A stretch of 64,000 nt of DNA, from contig NC_135168.1 of assembly GCF_041146795.1 (NCBI RefSeq), positions 41,787,870 to 41,851,869 on the forward strand, read 5' to 3'. The position numbers were made by a program, and so were the translations under genes. Below, piece after piece: positions 33,810-45,600 of this stretch. The notes under the pieces were generated by a model. The model saw only the letters and a list, made by a program, of their open reading frames with translations. It did not search any database and was not told the DNA's origin. This DNA comes from Maylandia zebra (Eukaryota > Chordata > Actinopteri > Cichliformes > Cichlidae). The number at the start of each line of letters is the position of its first letter. The stretch's first letter is position 1.

Positions 33810-35067
33810 CAGGGAGTGCAGAATTATTAGGCAAGTTGTATTTTTGAGGAATAATTTTATTATTGAACAACAACCATGTTCTCAATGAACCCAAAAAACT
33901 CATTAATTTCAAAGCTGAATGTTTTTGGAAGTAGTTTTTAGTTTGTTTTTAGTTTTAGCTATTTTAGGGGGATATCTGTGTGTGCAGGTGACTATTACTG
34001 CGCATAATTATTAGGCAACTTAACAAAAAACAAATATATACCCATTTCAATTATTTATTTTTACCAGTGACACCAATATAACATCTCCACATTCACAAAT
34101 ATACATTTCTGACAAAAACAAATCAGCGACCAATATAGCCACCTTTCTTTGCAAGGACACTCAAAAGCCTGCCATCCATGGATTCTGTCAGTGTTTTGAT
34201 CTGTTCACCATCAACATTGCGTGCAGCAGCAACCACAGCCTCCCAGACACTGTTCAGAGAGGTGTACTGTTTTCCCTCCTTGTAAATCTCACATTTGATG
34301 ATGGACCACAGGTTCTCAATGGGGTTCAGATCAGGTGAGTCGGACAGGAGCTCTCTGCCCTTTACCAATCCAGCCACGGGCCCATCCATCTGGCCCATCA
34401 AGACTCACTCTCATTTCATCAGTCCATAAAACCTTAGAAAAATCAGTCTTGAGATATTTCTTGGCCCAGTCTTGACGTTTCAGTTTGTGTGTCTTGTTCA
34501 GTGGTGGTCGTCTTTCAGCCTTTCTTACCTTGGCCATGTCTCTGAGTATTGCACACCTTGTGCTTTTGGGCACTCCAGTGATGTTGCAGCTCTGAAATAT
34601 GGCCAAACTGGTGGCAAGTGGCATCTTGGCAGCTGCACGCTTGACTTTTCTCAGTTCATGGGCAGTTATTTTGCGCCTTGGTTTTTCCACACGCTTCTTG
34701 CGACCCTGTTGACTATTTTGAATGAAACGCTTGATTGTTCGATGATCACGCTTCAGAAGCTTTGCAATTTTGAGACTGCTGCATCCCTCTGCAAGATATC
34801 TCACTATTTTTGACTTTTCTGAGCCTGTCAAGTCCTTCTTTTGACCCATTTTGCAAAAGGAAAGGAAGTTGCCTAATAATTATGCACACCTGATATAGGG
34901 TGTTGATGTCATTAGACCACACCCCTTCTCATTACAGAGATGCACATCACCTAATATGCTTAATTGGTAGTAGGCTTTCGAGCCTATACAGCTTGGAGTA
35001 AGACAACATGCATGAAGAGGATGATGTGGACAAAATACTCATTTGCCTAATAATTCTGCACTCCCTG
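33810..35067 (-). mobile_element. Tc1-like element with IR/DR termini and an internally deleted transposase
   Basis: The ends are near-perfect inverted repeats (CAGGGAGTGCAGAATTATTA on the left and its complement on the right), flanked by TA at 33808-33809 and 35068-35069. A second copy of the TTATTAGGCAA core lies about 190 bases in from each end (near 34004 and 34868), the IR/DR layout. On the minus strand, 34849-34331 encodes the N-terminal helix-turn-helix part and the first catalytic Asp (LWTDEMRVSLDGPDGW), and 34401-34123 encodes the C-terminal part (SPDLNPIENLWSIIK to KKGGYIGR) in another frame. About 100 residues holding the second catalytic Asp are missing, so the copy is non-autonomous. 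At 1258 bp it is about 0.3 kb shorter than the full family length as I recall it. Confidence 0.88.
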
Positions 35068-35574
35068 TATAGCTTGGCACAAGTTGACCAAGCACAGCAG
35101 CAAATCTACAACAGAATGGCTGAAAAGTAAAGAATCGAGTTGTTGCAACAGCCCAGTAAAAGTCCAAACCTCAGCCTGACTGAAATGCTGTGGTGGGACC
35201 TTAAAAGAGCCGTGCATAAACGAACGCCTGCAAACCTCAATGAACTGAAGCAATGCTGTAAAGAAGAGCGGGCCAAAATTCTGTTACAGTGACGTGAGAG
35301 ACAGATGAAGTCATACAGAAAACTCCTTACTGCTGCTAAAGGTGGTTCTACGAGCTACTGAATCATGGAGCATGCTTAGGTTTTCACACACTGCTTCTGC
35401 AGTTTAGCTTCATTTTTGTTCAATTTCAGCAGTGATGGCTGTTTCTAGCTAATGTCAAGACCTGTTAAAGAAGATAAGTAGAAGTGAAAGAGGTTTTGCT
35501 TTATTTATTTTTTTAACCAAAATTCTCAAATTGCATATCAATCTGTCTTATACATTTCAGGATAAGGGGGCATT

Positions 35575-35665
35575 GGAGTCTAGCTCAGGTGCCCTTGGCT
35601 AATAGGCAGGATGCACTCTGAACAGGTTGCCAGTCTATTGTGGGGCTTTATACCTTTTACACGCT
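35575..35665 (-). repeat. Fragment of a dispersed teleost SINE-like repeat
   Basis: GAACAGGTTGCCAGTCTATT and neighbouring text match the reverse complement of the internal CTGTCCAGGGTGT-type segment of a repeat very common in fish. A more complete sense copy appears at 61275-61495. Confidence 0.5.
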
Positions 35666-36660
35666 TAAAAACTCAAATCAGGCCTACTTCTCAAAACTTA
35701 AAATACATGTAGGCATTTTTGGCACATCTCTCATAAATCATTAATCTGTAGCTTCCCTTGTAAACAGGACTCTGTGGCTTTTAAAAGTGAAAATGACTGC
35801 TTGAGATTGAGAGATGAAAGCAGGAGTATTATGTGTATGCTGGTGTGATTCAAACTGTTACAACTAAAAGTAAAGAGATTCAAGAATGAATAAATTGTTT
35901 AGTAGCTACTACAAAAAGCATGTGAACCTCCACACTATAGAATAAAACTCCCTCACAGTGCTAAAACACCACTAACATGCCCTCACTGGCTGTCTTCCTG
36001 CACCTTGTGTATTCAATTTAAGGTTAATTTTATATTCCAAGCAGACGCATGCACATCATACCTTAACTAATATCAAACTTTCACACCGACATCTGCTCAT
36101 AGCCCTCGTGATCCAGCAGCTGCTTCTCAACCAGCCCACGATGCATTTCAGATGCGCTGCATACTTGAAACACCTAAACACTTTCATATCCACAGACAAC
36201 CAACTGTATCTTTGACATGTTTGGAAGCAAACACACGCACACCTTCAGGACACTACCCTCCTGTCAACATGCTGCTCTGTGTGTAACCAGAGACAAACAG
36301 CAAAGCCGAGAACGTCAACGCTCGCCCGGCCTCCAGCTTTACTGTGGCGCTTGAAGGTTAGCTGGCTTTAATAAGGCTTGAGCACAAGGCGTGAGCAGTT
36401 TGAGGTCTTAAGTTAGGAGATTAACGTGTTTGTCTCTTAAATAAAAAGCATTTCCCAACTGAAAGCACTACTAATTCGATCTAAAGATGTGAGGGAGTGA
36501 ATATCAAACACACCAACTATTAGCATTTGCCTTTACAAGAGTGAGGGGATGAAATTACACAGATGCATTTCCCCTCTTTAATTAGATATGTTTATCCACA
36601 CGATACAGGAGTCCTTCCTCACATCAGCACACAGCCACATCAAGCACACGTTACCAAAGC
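35666..36660. other. Intergenic DNA before the 3' end of ctnnd1
   Basis: No gene, repeat or regulatory signal could be identified. Confidence 0.4.
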
Positions 36661-36677
36661 TTGTCTAGGAAAAGATC

Positions 36678-36683
36678 TTTATT
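36678..36683 (-). terminator. ctnnd1: Polyadenylation signal of ctnnd1
   Basis: AATAAA on the minus strand about 2.9 kb beyond the stop codon at 39605. A long 3' untranslated region is normal for CTNND1. Confidence 0.55.
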
Positions 36684-37913
36684 TATAAAAAACAACCAGT
36701 TACATACGTCACTGAAAAAAAGAAAAAACGAAAGCAACTTCTCAGAGCCAAGGCAGGTAATGAATGGTACATCATAATTTTACATGGATAGGCAACAGTA
36801 CAAATATACTATGTGTGTGAAGAGTAAAAAACAAAAACAAAAAGATGATTGGTCTCTTTTGCCTTTAAAACAACTCTGATGTAAAAGTGGAATTATAAAG
36901 TAGAACAAATTGCATAATGCTCTCATCCACCACTCCCATACATATAAACCTCCAGAAAATAAAAAGAAACAGACGCACAAAGAAATACAAAAAAAACAAA
37001 CCCAAAAAACAAAATGTGCCTTCTGCCAGCCTCCCAGTTTAAATTACACCTGTATCTCTCCCAACCTGTTAAAACTCGAGTCTCCTCTGAGTACAGAAGC
37101 CTCCCAAATGTTTTAATACAGACAAGCATGTATAAAAAACAGCTACAGAATTTTATATTTAAATTTCTTCCAAAAAGTCACTTCAGCTGGTCCAGAAGAA
37201 AAAAAAAAAAAAGAAAAAGAAAAGATGAACAGGCAGGTGTACAGGAATGGTTAAGGGCCTTCTGAAGCTGTATGTCGAAATATTTTAGTGGCTTAGTAGT
37301 GTTTGTTCACAGCTTCATCTCAGTACCAGGTCTGAAGTGTTGGCTGGTTTAGTTGGCTAAACCCAAACAGGAAAATCCAAAATAAAGCAGCTGAAATTCT
37401 CCTAAATGTTCCATGTGGGGAGGGACATAAAGGGAACAAAACAAGAACAGCTTCATCACAGGAAGAGGAGCACACAATTTAAAAAAAAAAAAAAAAAAAG
37501 CATAACTGATGGAAAAACATGTGGTGTCATCTGGATCAACACACAATCATTCAAAAGGTCCATATTCATTTTCCACGTGCACACACACCCACAGGTTTAC
37601 TGTATGATAAATATACACACACCTGCCCTTTCTTGTCATCCCAACTGAGAGAAAATAACTCTAGACAGGAAAATAACTCCTATATAAACATTCTCAATCT
37701 ACAGGGCGGGCTGTCGGTGTGTCCCAACCTCCCATTAATTAAATTAATGAGCCAAAACTACTGCAGTCACCCCCCTTTTCTTTTTATATACAGTATATAC
37801 CCTACTTAAATGTCTAAATACAAACTTATCAGGGCCAATGTCAGGTGGCTGTAACATGACAATAAAATTGCCAAGAGGAAAAAAAAGAAAAAAAAAAAGT
37901 TAACAGCATGGAG

Positions 37914-37955
<42 letters not shown>

Positions 37956-39604
37956 CCAGAGGACAACACCAGAATCAAATGATTGTCAACAAAGGTGATT
38001 GCCTTTACAGAATAATTATAAGTTATAAACGGAATACATTTCTGCTGCTACAACTGAATTTGCATGTGTGTGTTGCTTGAAAGTCTTTGCCTGCAACACA
38101 ACCACTTTCTTTGGATGCCAACCCCCCCGCCCCCATGTTTTGATCCCATTTGTGTGGTGATAAGAGAGAGAAACGGGGAAAGGAAGGGGTGAGGAGAGGG
38201 AGAGTCTGGATCTTCTCTCCTCAGTAGCAGTGGTAGGGCAGGGACGGCCCAGTCTGGGTGATGCAAACTATCAGTTTTTCTGGAGGAAGAGACAAAAACA
38301 CAATGATTAAAACAAACAAAACAAAAAAAAAAAAAAAACAAGTACAAAAGATATGTGGCTGATTTAGACATCAAACAAGGAGGCAACACAAAGACTTGTG
38401 TGGTATAAGTATGGCAATCTACACACTAGTGTTGTCACAGTAAACGACCTTTCAACAGGAGGCTACTATAATCACATTACTGCTTTAGTTTAGTTAAATT
38501 AGATTCTAGTTCCTGGCCTGCTGCCCTGCACATAGAACTAATCCATAATAAACTGAAGTCTGTGCTGAAGTCAATCATCCATTAACGACCGGGCTGCTCT
38601 GTGTGTGATTTGTTACGTGTCTTAACTGCCAAACATGTTTATTTAAAACCCTCACCGTTCTGGTCATGCAGTCAGGAACATTTTACAAGGTAATCCAAAC
38701 AAAGCTGTTAAGAAATAGCACTTTTTGCCACTACTTTCCTCACAAACTCAAAGAAATCAATGAAACCCATTTCTATTCTTGGGTGTCTGTTATTGTAGTA
38801 GCCGACACAACCACAAGAGTGTGCTCTCACACACAAATAACAACCCACAACAGTGGATCTCCGAAAAACCAGACAAATATTTCACAACATGACAAAAGCA
38901 TTAACACTTCCTGACATTCTTAAATCCACTCCAGCAGCTGATTGTAAAGGACTTTGAGGGGGACTAAGATTAGAGTAGCTGTCACAGCAAAACTGCTTTG
39001 GGAAGCATCAATTTCATCAGAATCGTTTTGATTTTCATGTGCCATTTCTTGCCAAGAACAACAAATGTGACCAGTAACTTTTTTGTATGGCATTTAACAA
39101 AATAAATGCATGCATAAGGCACAAAATGGGCCTGAAGTTTCATGCCATTTGTACCAAACAGTCCCATGAGATCATGTACAGCAACCGGGTAGAAAACTGA
39201 CACAGAACTTTGGTTTTGTATTAAAAGGACTGTAAGTAACTTTTAAAACTGTGGTATTGTGACAACACTAATGCATAAACAGTTATTATTCTGAGGATCT
39301 AAATGTTGTTATTTAATGATCAGCCCGGGGTTCGGATTTACAATGACAGAGGACAATGCACAAGGAACACCTAGCAGCATACTATACCAGCATGAATACA
39401 CAACACATCAGGGTATCTCATATTTAAGCATCAGTACAACGACACCTCTGCCTGTTTTAGTTCACAATCAGACTTGGACCAGGTTTCACTCAGGTTTTCA
39501 GTTATTAGAGACAAAAAGGAGTTCATAAAGTTCATGCAGGAATAGAGGTCAGTTGGACATACCATGCTGTTACATGCAGAGGGGGTAGAGGGGATGGGGG
39601 AGGG
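36684..39604 (-). other. ctnnd1: ctnnd1 3' untranslated region with possible alternative last exon
   Basis: This stretch is AT-rich, with several poly(A) tracts (for example 37917-37950 and 38321-38338 on the plus strand). An acceptor preceded by a good polypyrimidine tract (CTCTTCCTCCAG, minus strand) sits at 38280, so part of the region may be intron and 38279-36660 a terminal exon. Confidence 0.55.
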
Positions 39605-42600
39605 CTAACCATCGTAGGAGTCCAATAGAGGCAGGGAGCCCTTTCTGCCCCCATACACCCCTCGCTGAGAGAGGAGCCGAGAAAGACAGAAAGAAGGCGG
39701 ACAGGAAATGAGTGTGAGAAAAGATGTGTCAGTAATCGTGAGGTTTTAAAAGGTTACAATCAGGAAATATTCAGAGCTGTGCAGGAGGTTAGGGATTAAT
39801 GTCATTAAGCCAGCAATCCAACATGTTAATAGTGACTTTAAGTACCGGTAAAGTGTCTGTGGTCTCATCCAGAGTGTGTCTCCTTTCTTTCTGGTCCAGT
39901 GTAGAGTAGGCCTCTGAAGGAAGATGAAAACAGGTTAAAATTTGCTAAAGATTTAATCTTGAGGCAGAACAAAAACCCCCAAAAACAAAAGAAATCTAAA
40001 AGAAATCTACTAACCAGGGCCAATGTCATTCAGGGGAATCATGTCCCTCTTTTCCCCTGACACAAAGAAAAACAATTCATGAGTTAAGCTGTAAAACTCT
40101 TCATAAATAACCCTCCTGCAAAATTTAATGTACCGGTAAATACTTTCTCTGCTCACCTCTGTCCAGGAGGGGTGTAGTGCTGTCTTCATAGGTGCCGTTA
40201 GCTCGAGTGCTCGGGCCGTTAGTGGTAGTGGTGCCTGGGTTAATGTTAACCATGAAGTCAGTTTTCTTCCAGCCGTCTTTCTCAAGAGGTCGGCGCAGTT
40301 CCTTGTGAGCCCAGACGAGCTGCAGGACCTGGCTCGCCCCCCGCACTTCGCGATCAGAGCGCTTGCTGAAAGATAACCAGAGATAAGGGTTTGAGCTGTT
40401 ATCATCTCTGATGAGTTTTGTTATATAACACACACGGTTTACACCGGTTAGAAAACAGCTGCTTTTATACACAAAAAAAAAAAAAAAAAAAAAAAAAAAC
40501 CACATACGCAAAGCACCTTTTCTACACTCAGAGAACACTTACCCATCTTTGTTGATTAGCACCAGGCTCTCGATGCCTCGTTTCTCTCGAAGGACCTTTG
40601 CTGGCTCCAATCTGTTGCCTAGCACCTCACTGAGCGTGCTCAGTACAGACACAACTGTCTCCTCGGATAGATTACGCCCAGACTGATTCTGGGCTCCAGG
40701 CAGGTTGGCCACAAGGTGAGGCACTGCATGCAAACCTGCAAGAGAAACTCTTACTCTTAACCCAAGTGCAATGAATGTTTAGAAAAAAAAAATGACACAG
40801 ATGCTAAGATAATAGATAACAGCTAAGAAGAAACAATCTTACCTAGCAGTTCACAGTTTCGGTTGTCAATGGCAAGATTCCTCAAAGCTCCAGACATTGC
40901 ACGAACCACACGATCATTGCCATGAGCCAGCAGTTCTGCCATCATGGGGAGTCCCTGCTCATGACGCACCTTTGCCCTGATATACCGACCATACTGTATG
41001 AAAAGCACAAAGAACAGATCAACTTTAGTTGTCATCTAATAACATAAAAACAAAGACAGACCCAACTATTCAGGGTTCATGCACTTTTAAAGTTCAAAAT
41101 TAAACATTAGCCTTTTATAGCAGAGAGCCAGCTCTGAATCACTGATAAGAAATGATACTAACAGTCCACCGGCCAGCACACAGGTTCTGGATGGCGCCGG
41201 CAGCAGCCTCGAGCACTGATGGGTTCTGGCTCTCTTTGAGCAGTGACGTGTAAACACGAACCACTTCAGGCTGGAACAAAAGCTCATAACCTAAAGTTGG
41301 CAGAGAGAGAGAGAGTTGTATGCTTTTATATGAACACAAGCTCCCTGATCAACTATAAATCATCTGAAAGAGAAGCAGACACACAAACAGTACCTCTGGC
41401 AGGTGTCGTTCTCTTTGGAATATCAACCATATCTGCACTTCCATCATCTACATCCTTCTTTCCTGCAGAAAAAAAAAGAAACAGCAGATAAGACAGATAT
41501 AGTGATGTTGGGAGGGGGGGGTATAACCATTTTCATATTCTCAGTCTTGTTATCTGGTCCAACATGCAACCAGTGGAACAAGCACCATCAGCATGCAATG
41601 CTATGTGTGATCATGCCTGTGGAATGCGTGTAAATTCAACGTTATTTCTCCAGGTGTTTCAATATGCATTAGTAAAATAATGTGATGAGAGGGATGGACA
41701 GCTTCGCCGGTTCGTGAGAACACCAAACGCAAACTCTTACCTTTGGAAAACCACTCATCTAAACAGAGCACAGAGAGGAAGAAGTGAAATAGGGTGGGAA
41801 GAAATAAGGAGGGAGAAAAGGAAAGGGGGGGAAACAGTAGAGTGTGAAAAACAGGGAAAGGGTCTTCTGCCACCAAAAAGCTCAACCCCACCAGTAACTG
41901 CCACTCACTCAACCACAAATCTGACACAATGTAGCTGTAAAACACCAACCTTTGCCTTTTCTAGAGCCAAAGCAGCCGCCCTTACTGGCTGGAGCTGGGC
42001 CCTGGTTGACAGGTATGGCCTCTGCGTATTGTTCAGAGCCGGGGATTTCACGGTGAACCTGATAGGACAGATTCCTCAGAAGGCAGACGCAGTTCTCCAC
42101 CAGCTATAGGAAGAAGGGGTGAATGGGGACAAAAGGCTCAAACTCCAATTTTTATTTATTCATTTATTTTTTTAAAATCGCACAACTGTCTTGCGAAAAA
42201 AGGGACAGTTATAAGTGAATTTTTAACCTTATTGTCCACATCTTTGCAGTTGATCTGTGACTGGACCATGTACATAAGTGAATCCACCAGCCCCGTGCAT
42301 TCCCTCAGCTTTCGCCTGGCCTCGCTGCGTTCTGAACTCACATTCCTGAAGTAAAGGGAGAGAAGTTAAGCACATAATTGCATGTTTTCTCCTTAAAATA
42401 AGCTTCCTTTTCTCCTTCTTCAACTTCCTCTGCTTTGCATCCATTGATCTCTTGCATACCTAAGGCAGCCAGCAGTGTTGGTCAAGGCGGTCTGCCACTC
42501 CATATGGCGTGGTTTGCAGCTTTCTTCTCCTCCTCCGCTGTTCCCTCTCTCCCAGCCTGAGTGTGGAACAATCACCTCGTCAACTAGGGCATGCAGGGCG

Positions 42601-45600
42601 TGGTCCACAATCTCCATCTTAACCGAATCGTGGGATGAAAGGTTCCACAAGGTGCCTGGGATAATTTAGAATGAATATTAGAATGAAATAAAGAGACAGT
42701 TGAGCCTTTAAAATAAGAAAATATAACCACCACACAAATCTTCCAAATAGTAGTAACATTTAAGAGCCACATATATCAAAAAACAAAAAACAAGTATTTT
42801 ACATAACAGTGATACCTGTGATAGTGTCTGTGAGATCCTGGTTGTGCGTTTTCCTCAGTAATCTAACCAGAGCAGGTACGCCATCGCAGTTCTTGATGGC
42901 GATTTTGTTGTCTTGGTCTCGTCCATATGAAATATTCTTCAGAGCCCCGCAGGCTGAGTGATGCACATCCTTACTAGGATGGTCCAGCATCGACACCAAA
43001 GCTGGGATGCCCTTTAGGCGGCGCACCTCTGATTTAACCTACAAACATAATTAGATACTTCCTTTAAAAAAAAAAGAAATTTGCAGAAGAAACACTACAA
43101 CTCAGCATACAAAGAGAGAACTACCAGAAACACAATTGCAGAGTTTGCTTTACCTTGTCATTTTTGAATGTGAGGTGCTGGAGGAAGGCAGCAGCGTTGG
43201 TCTTGACAGGATCCAGGCGGTAATTCAACATGGCGATAACCTCCGGAAGCTCTGGCTGTCTCCACGAAGTAGGAGGTTTTCTCAATGTGCTGTCCAGAGA
43301 AGCCATGCTTCCTCTCTCCATTGTCATCGGGACGGCCCAGGCGTATGGCTCAACGCTGCCTATGTCACTGTCCAAAGTGTCCTCGCAGCTCCTGTAAAAG
43401 TGGATGGAAGCATTTATCAAGAGTGTTTATTTATCCAATAAACTATGTAATGTTGTGAATTGACTTAGTGCAGAACAGTACGTTTTTATTTTACCTCAGT
43501 CTTCGTCTATCAATACCCCCAGGCCCCGGTCCCAGGCGTGGCATGGTACCATAGCCTCCAGGGTGCATAGGTGGAGGCCCCATTCCATATTCATCATATC
43601 CCATGCTACGTTGATCATCCTCCAAACCATAGTGACCGTGCCCATACCGCATCTCCATCGCAGAGCCCATGGCCCTCATTCCCCGACCCACCTGGGGCTG
43701 TGCTGCGTACGGGTCGAGCTGCTGGCGGCTCGGAGCCCGGTAGCCAGAGTCCAGAGTCCTGTAGCCATCCATTGGCCTGAGTAAAGATGGCAGTTATGAA
43801 AGTGATGAGTCGGGTTAGCTTAATCCTTTCTTTTCCAAAGAAAAGACAGTGTTAGATTGACAGAGATAGCAGGATAGGTGCTGCTAATGTGGAAAAGATC
43901 GACACGTGTTATCTGATGTCACATCTCGGCTTCTGCCTGACACTTCATGGTCTGTGGACAAATGCGGAACAGATGTTTATAGACTGGCTATGTTACCATC
44001 ATGTTATTATGGTGTTAAGTTCAAGGCCTGTCAACTATAAATTCTGCTCATGTCAGTTTCACACATGACTGAATGATTATTTAGAATATGCACTACAAAA
44101 AAAGCATGCTTAAAAAAAAAAAAAAAGGGGGAATTATATTTAGCTTTGAATTATTGAGTGTGGAAAAACATGTCTATTAGTATTAACAAGGGCTAAAAAG
44201 TTAAATAATTAATGAGGCAAAACAGGAAGTTATTCCCCTGTATGCAATGATGGAAACTTCCGTTACACTGTGGCTTGTAAAGACGTGTATGCTTGAATGT
44301 AGCGCAAAGCAGTCACCATTAAACGTCAAGACACTGTCTAGAAGCATCAATCACCTGTAGCGATCATCCATGTGTGAACCCCTGCTCAGACTAGCGTAGG
44401 CCTCTGATGGCAGACCTCCGCGATAGTCATCGTAACCACCCACAGGACCATAGTGGTAGTTTCTGGGTACTGTAGCAGTGGGGTAGTCCATTCCACCAGG
44501 CTGCCTGTAAGGACGGTCCAATGTGGCGCTGTAGACGCCCATACCAGGCACTGACAAGCCCCCATCGATGGACAATGACTCAGTAGGCAGGACTGTGCGC
44601 GATATCGGTTTCTTCATCTGTGGCATAGTGAGATCAGTCCAGTGTTTTAAAATGTTCATGGCTAAATTAAAATTTTATAACGTCTGATATCATCGGTGAA
44701 AATGAAGCATGCGCTAGATTAACATACCCCATTGTCCATCCGCCGCGTGGTTCCTTCTTCGGAAAAGACTGAATGCACTTCCTGAGATTCATCCTCTGGT
44801 GTGTAGCTCTCATCTAGAGCGCCATGTGCAGGGTCCACCATCCTGTACTGTAGCAAAGACACCACACGTGTAAATATTTAAGCATAGATAAAAGAACATT
44901 ATTTTTTTTAAATGTGCTTAACTTTGTACAATCACATACCTGTGTGCCGTTTATATATGTGTCTGTCAGCTTCAGTCGTTCTATGTCTGCATCCCCTAAA
45001 CGCCCGTTCTGGGATAAAAGAGGAAAACATGACTGTGAAATACACAGGAAAAAAAAAAAAATTAAATATACTATTACACTGAAACAATATACAAGATTGA
45101 GGGTAAAGGCACAGTTCCCAGTAGTCTGTGCTGTCTACTTTTAACCACTCAGATGATATTACTGCTGCTGAAGCACATTCAGTGCTGACCAAACCGTCCC
45201 TGCATGTTTATGGTCTGTGAATCACTGCCAGACACGAAGGAGGACATTTTGGAATGCAGCCAGTCATCCTCACACCTCGTTTCCTCCTGCACTAAACTCT
45301 TATATAATCAAAGGCTGTCACAGTGTACGACTTGGGACACTTTCTTTCTAAACCACAGTAACACTCTAGCAATGCAACTACCTCGGTTAGTGGCAATCAC
45401 ATGCAAGCGCAGCACAACTGAGCTATTTTGGAAGCGTTTATCAGCAGCTGTTTAGCGTTTCGACACTCAGTTTCAGTATTACTGATACTGCCGACCAGAA
45501 AAATATTTAAAGACCTTTTACAATTTCTTCCACTTTGTTGCAATGCTACTGCGGTTTATTGTGTGCCCACAAGGAAGCAGGGCTGTGTTTTTGTTTTTTT

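Larger units (their letters stand above)
32280..35530. mobile_element. Nested cluster: old Tc1-like element interrupted by a LINE and a second Tc1-like element
   Basis: Three host segments (about 32283-32375, 33612-33809 and 35068-35530) read as consecutive, ordered pieces of one Tc1-like transposon of a common teleost family. The first has GGTGCCCATCAATCTGGGAA and ATTCACAAGTGAGAAA. The second has GCCAATCCTCCCAGGAG, AGATCAGACC and AAAGTATTCTAGAGTCAAAT. The third has AAATCTACAACAGAATGGCT, then transposase C-terminal text with DLKRAVHKRTPANLNELKQC, and GGTGGTTCTACGAGCTACTG. The old element also lost internal sequence between AATGTTAAAG and CAAAGTATTC. Its outer limits are approximate. Confidence 0.8.

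Noticed and set aside
41601-41948. 115-codon minus-strand frame between ctnnd1 exons
   Set aside because: Runs through the intron between exons 42103-41950 and 41758-41741; pyrimidine-rich intron sequence.
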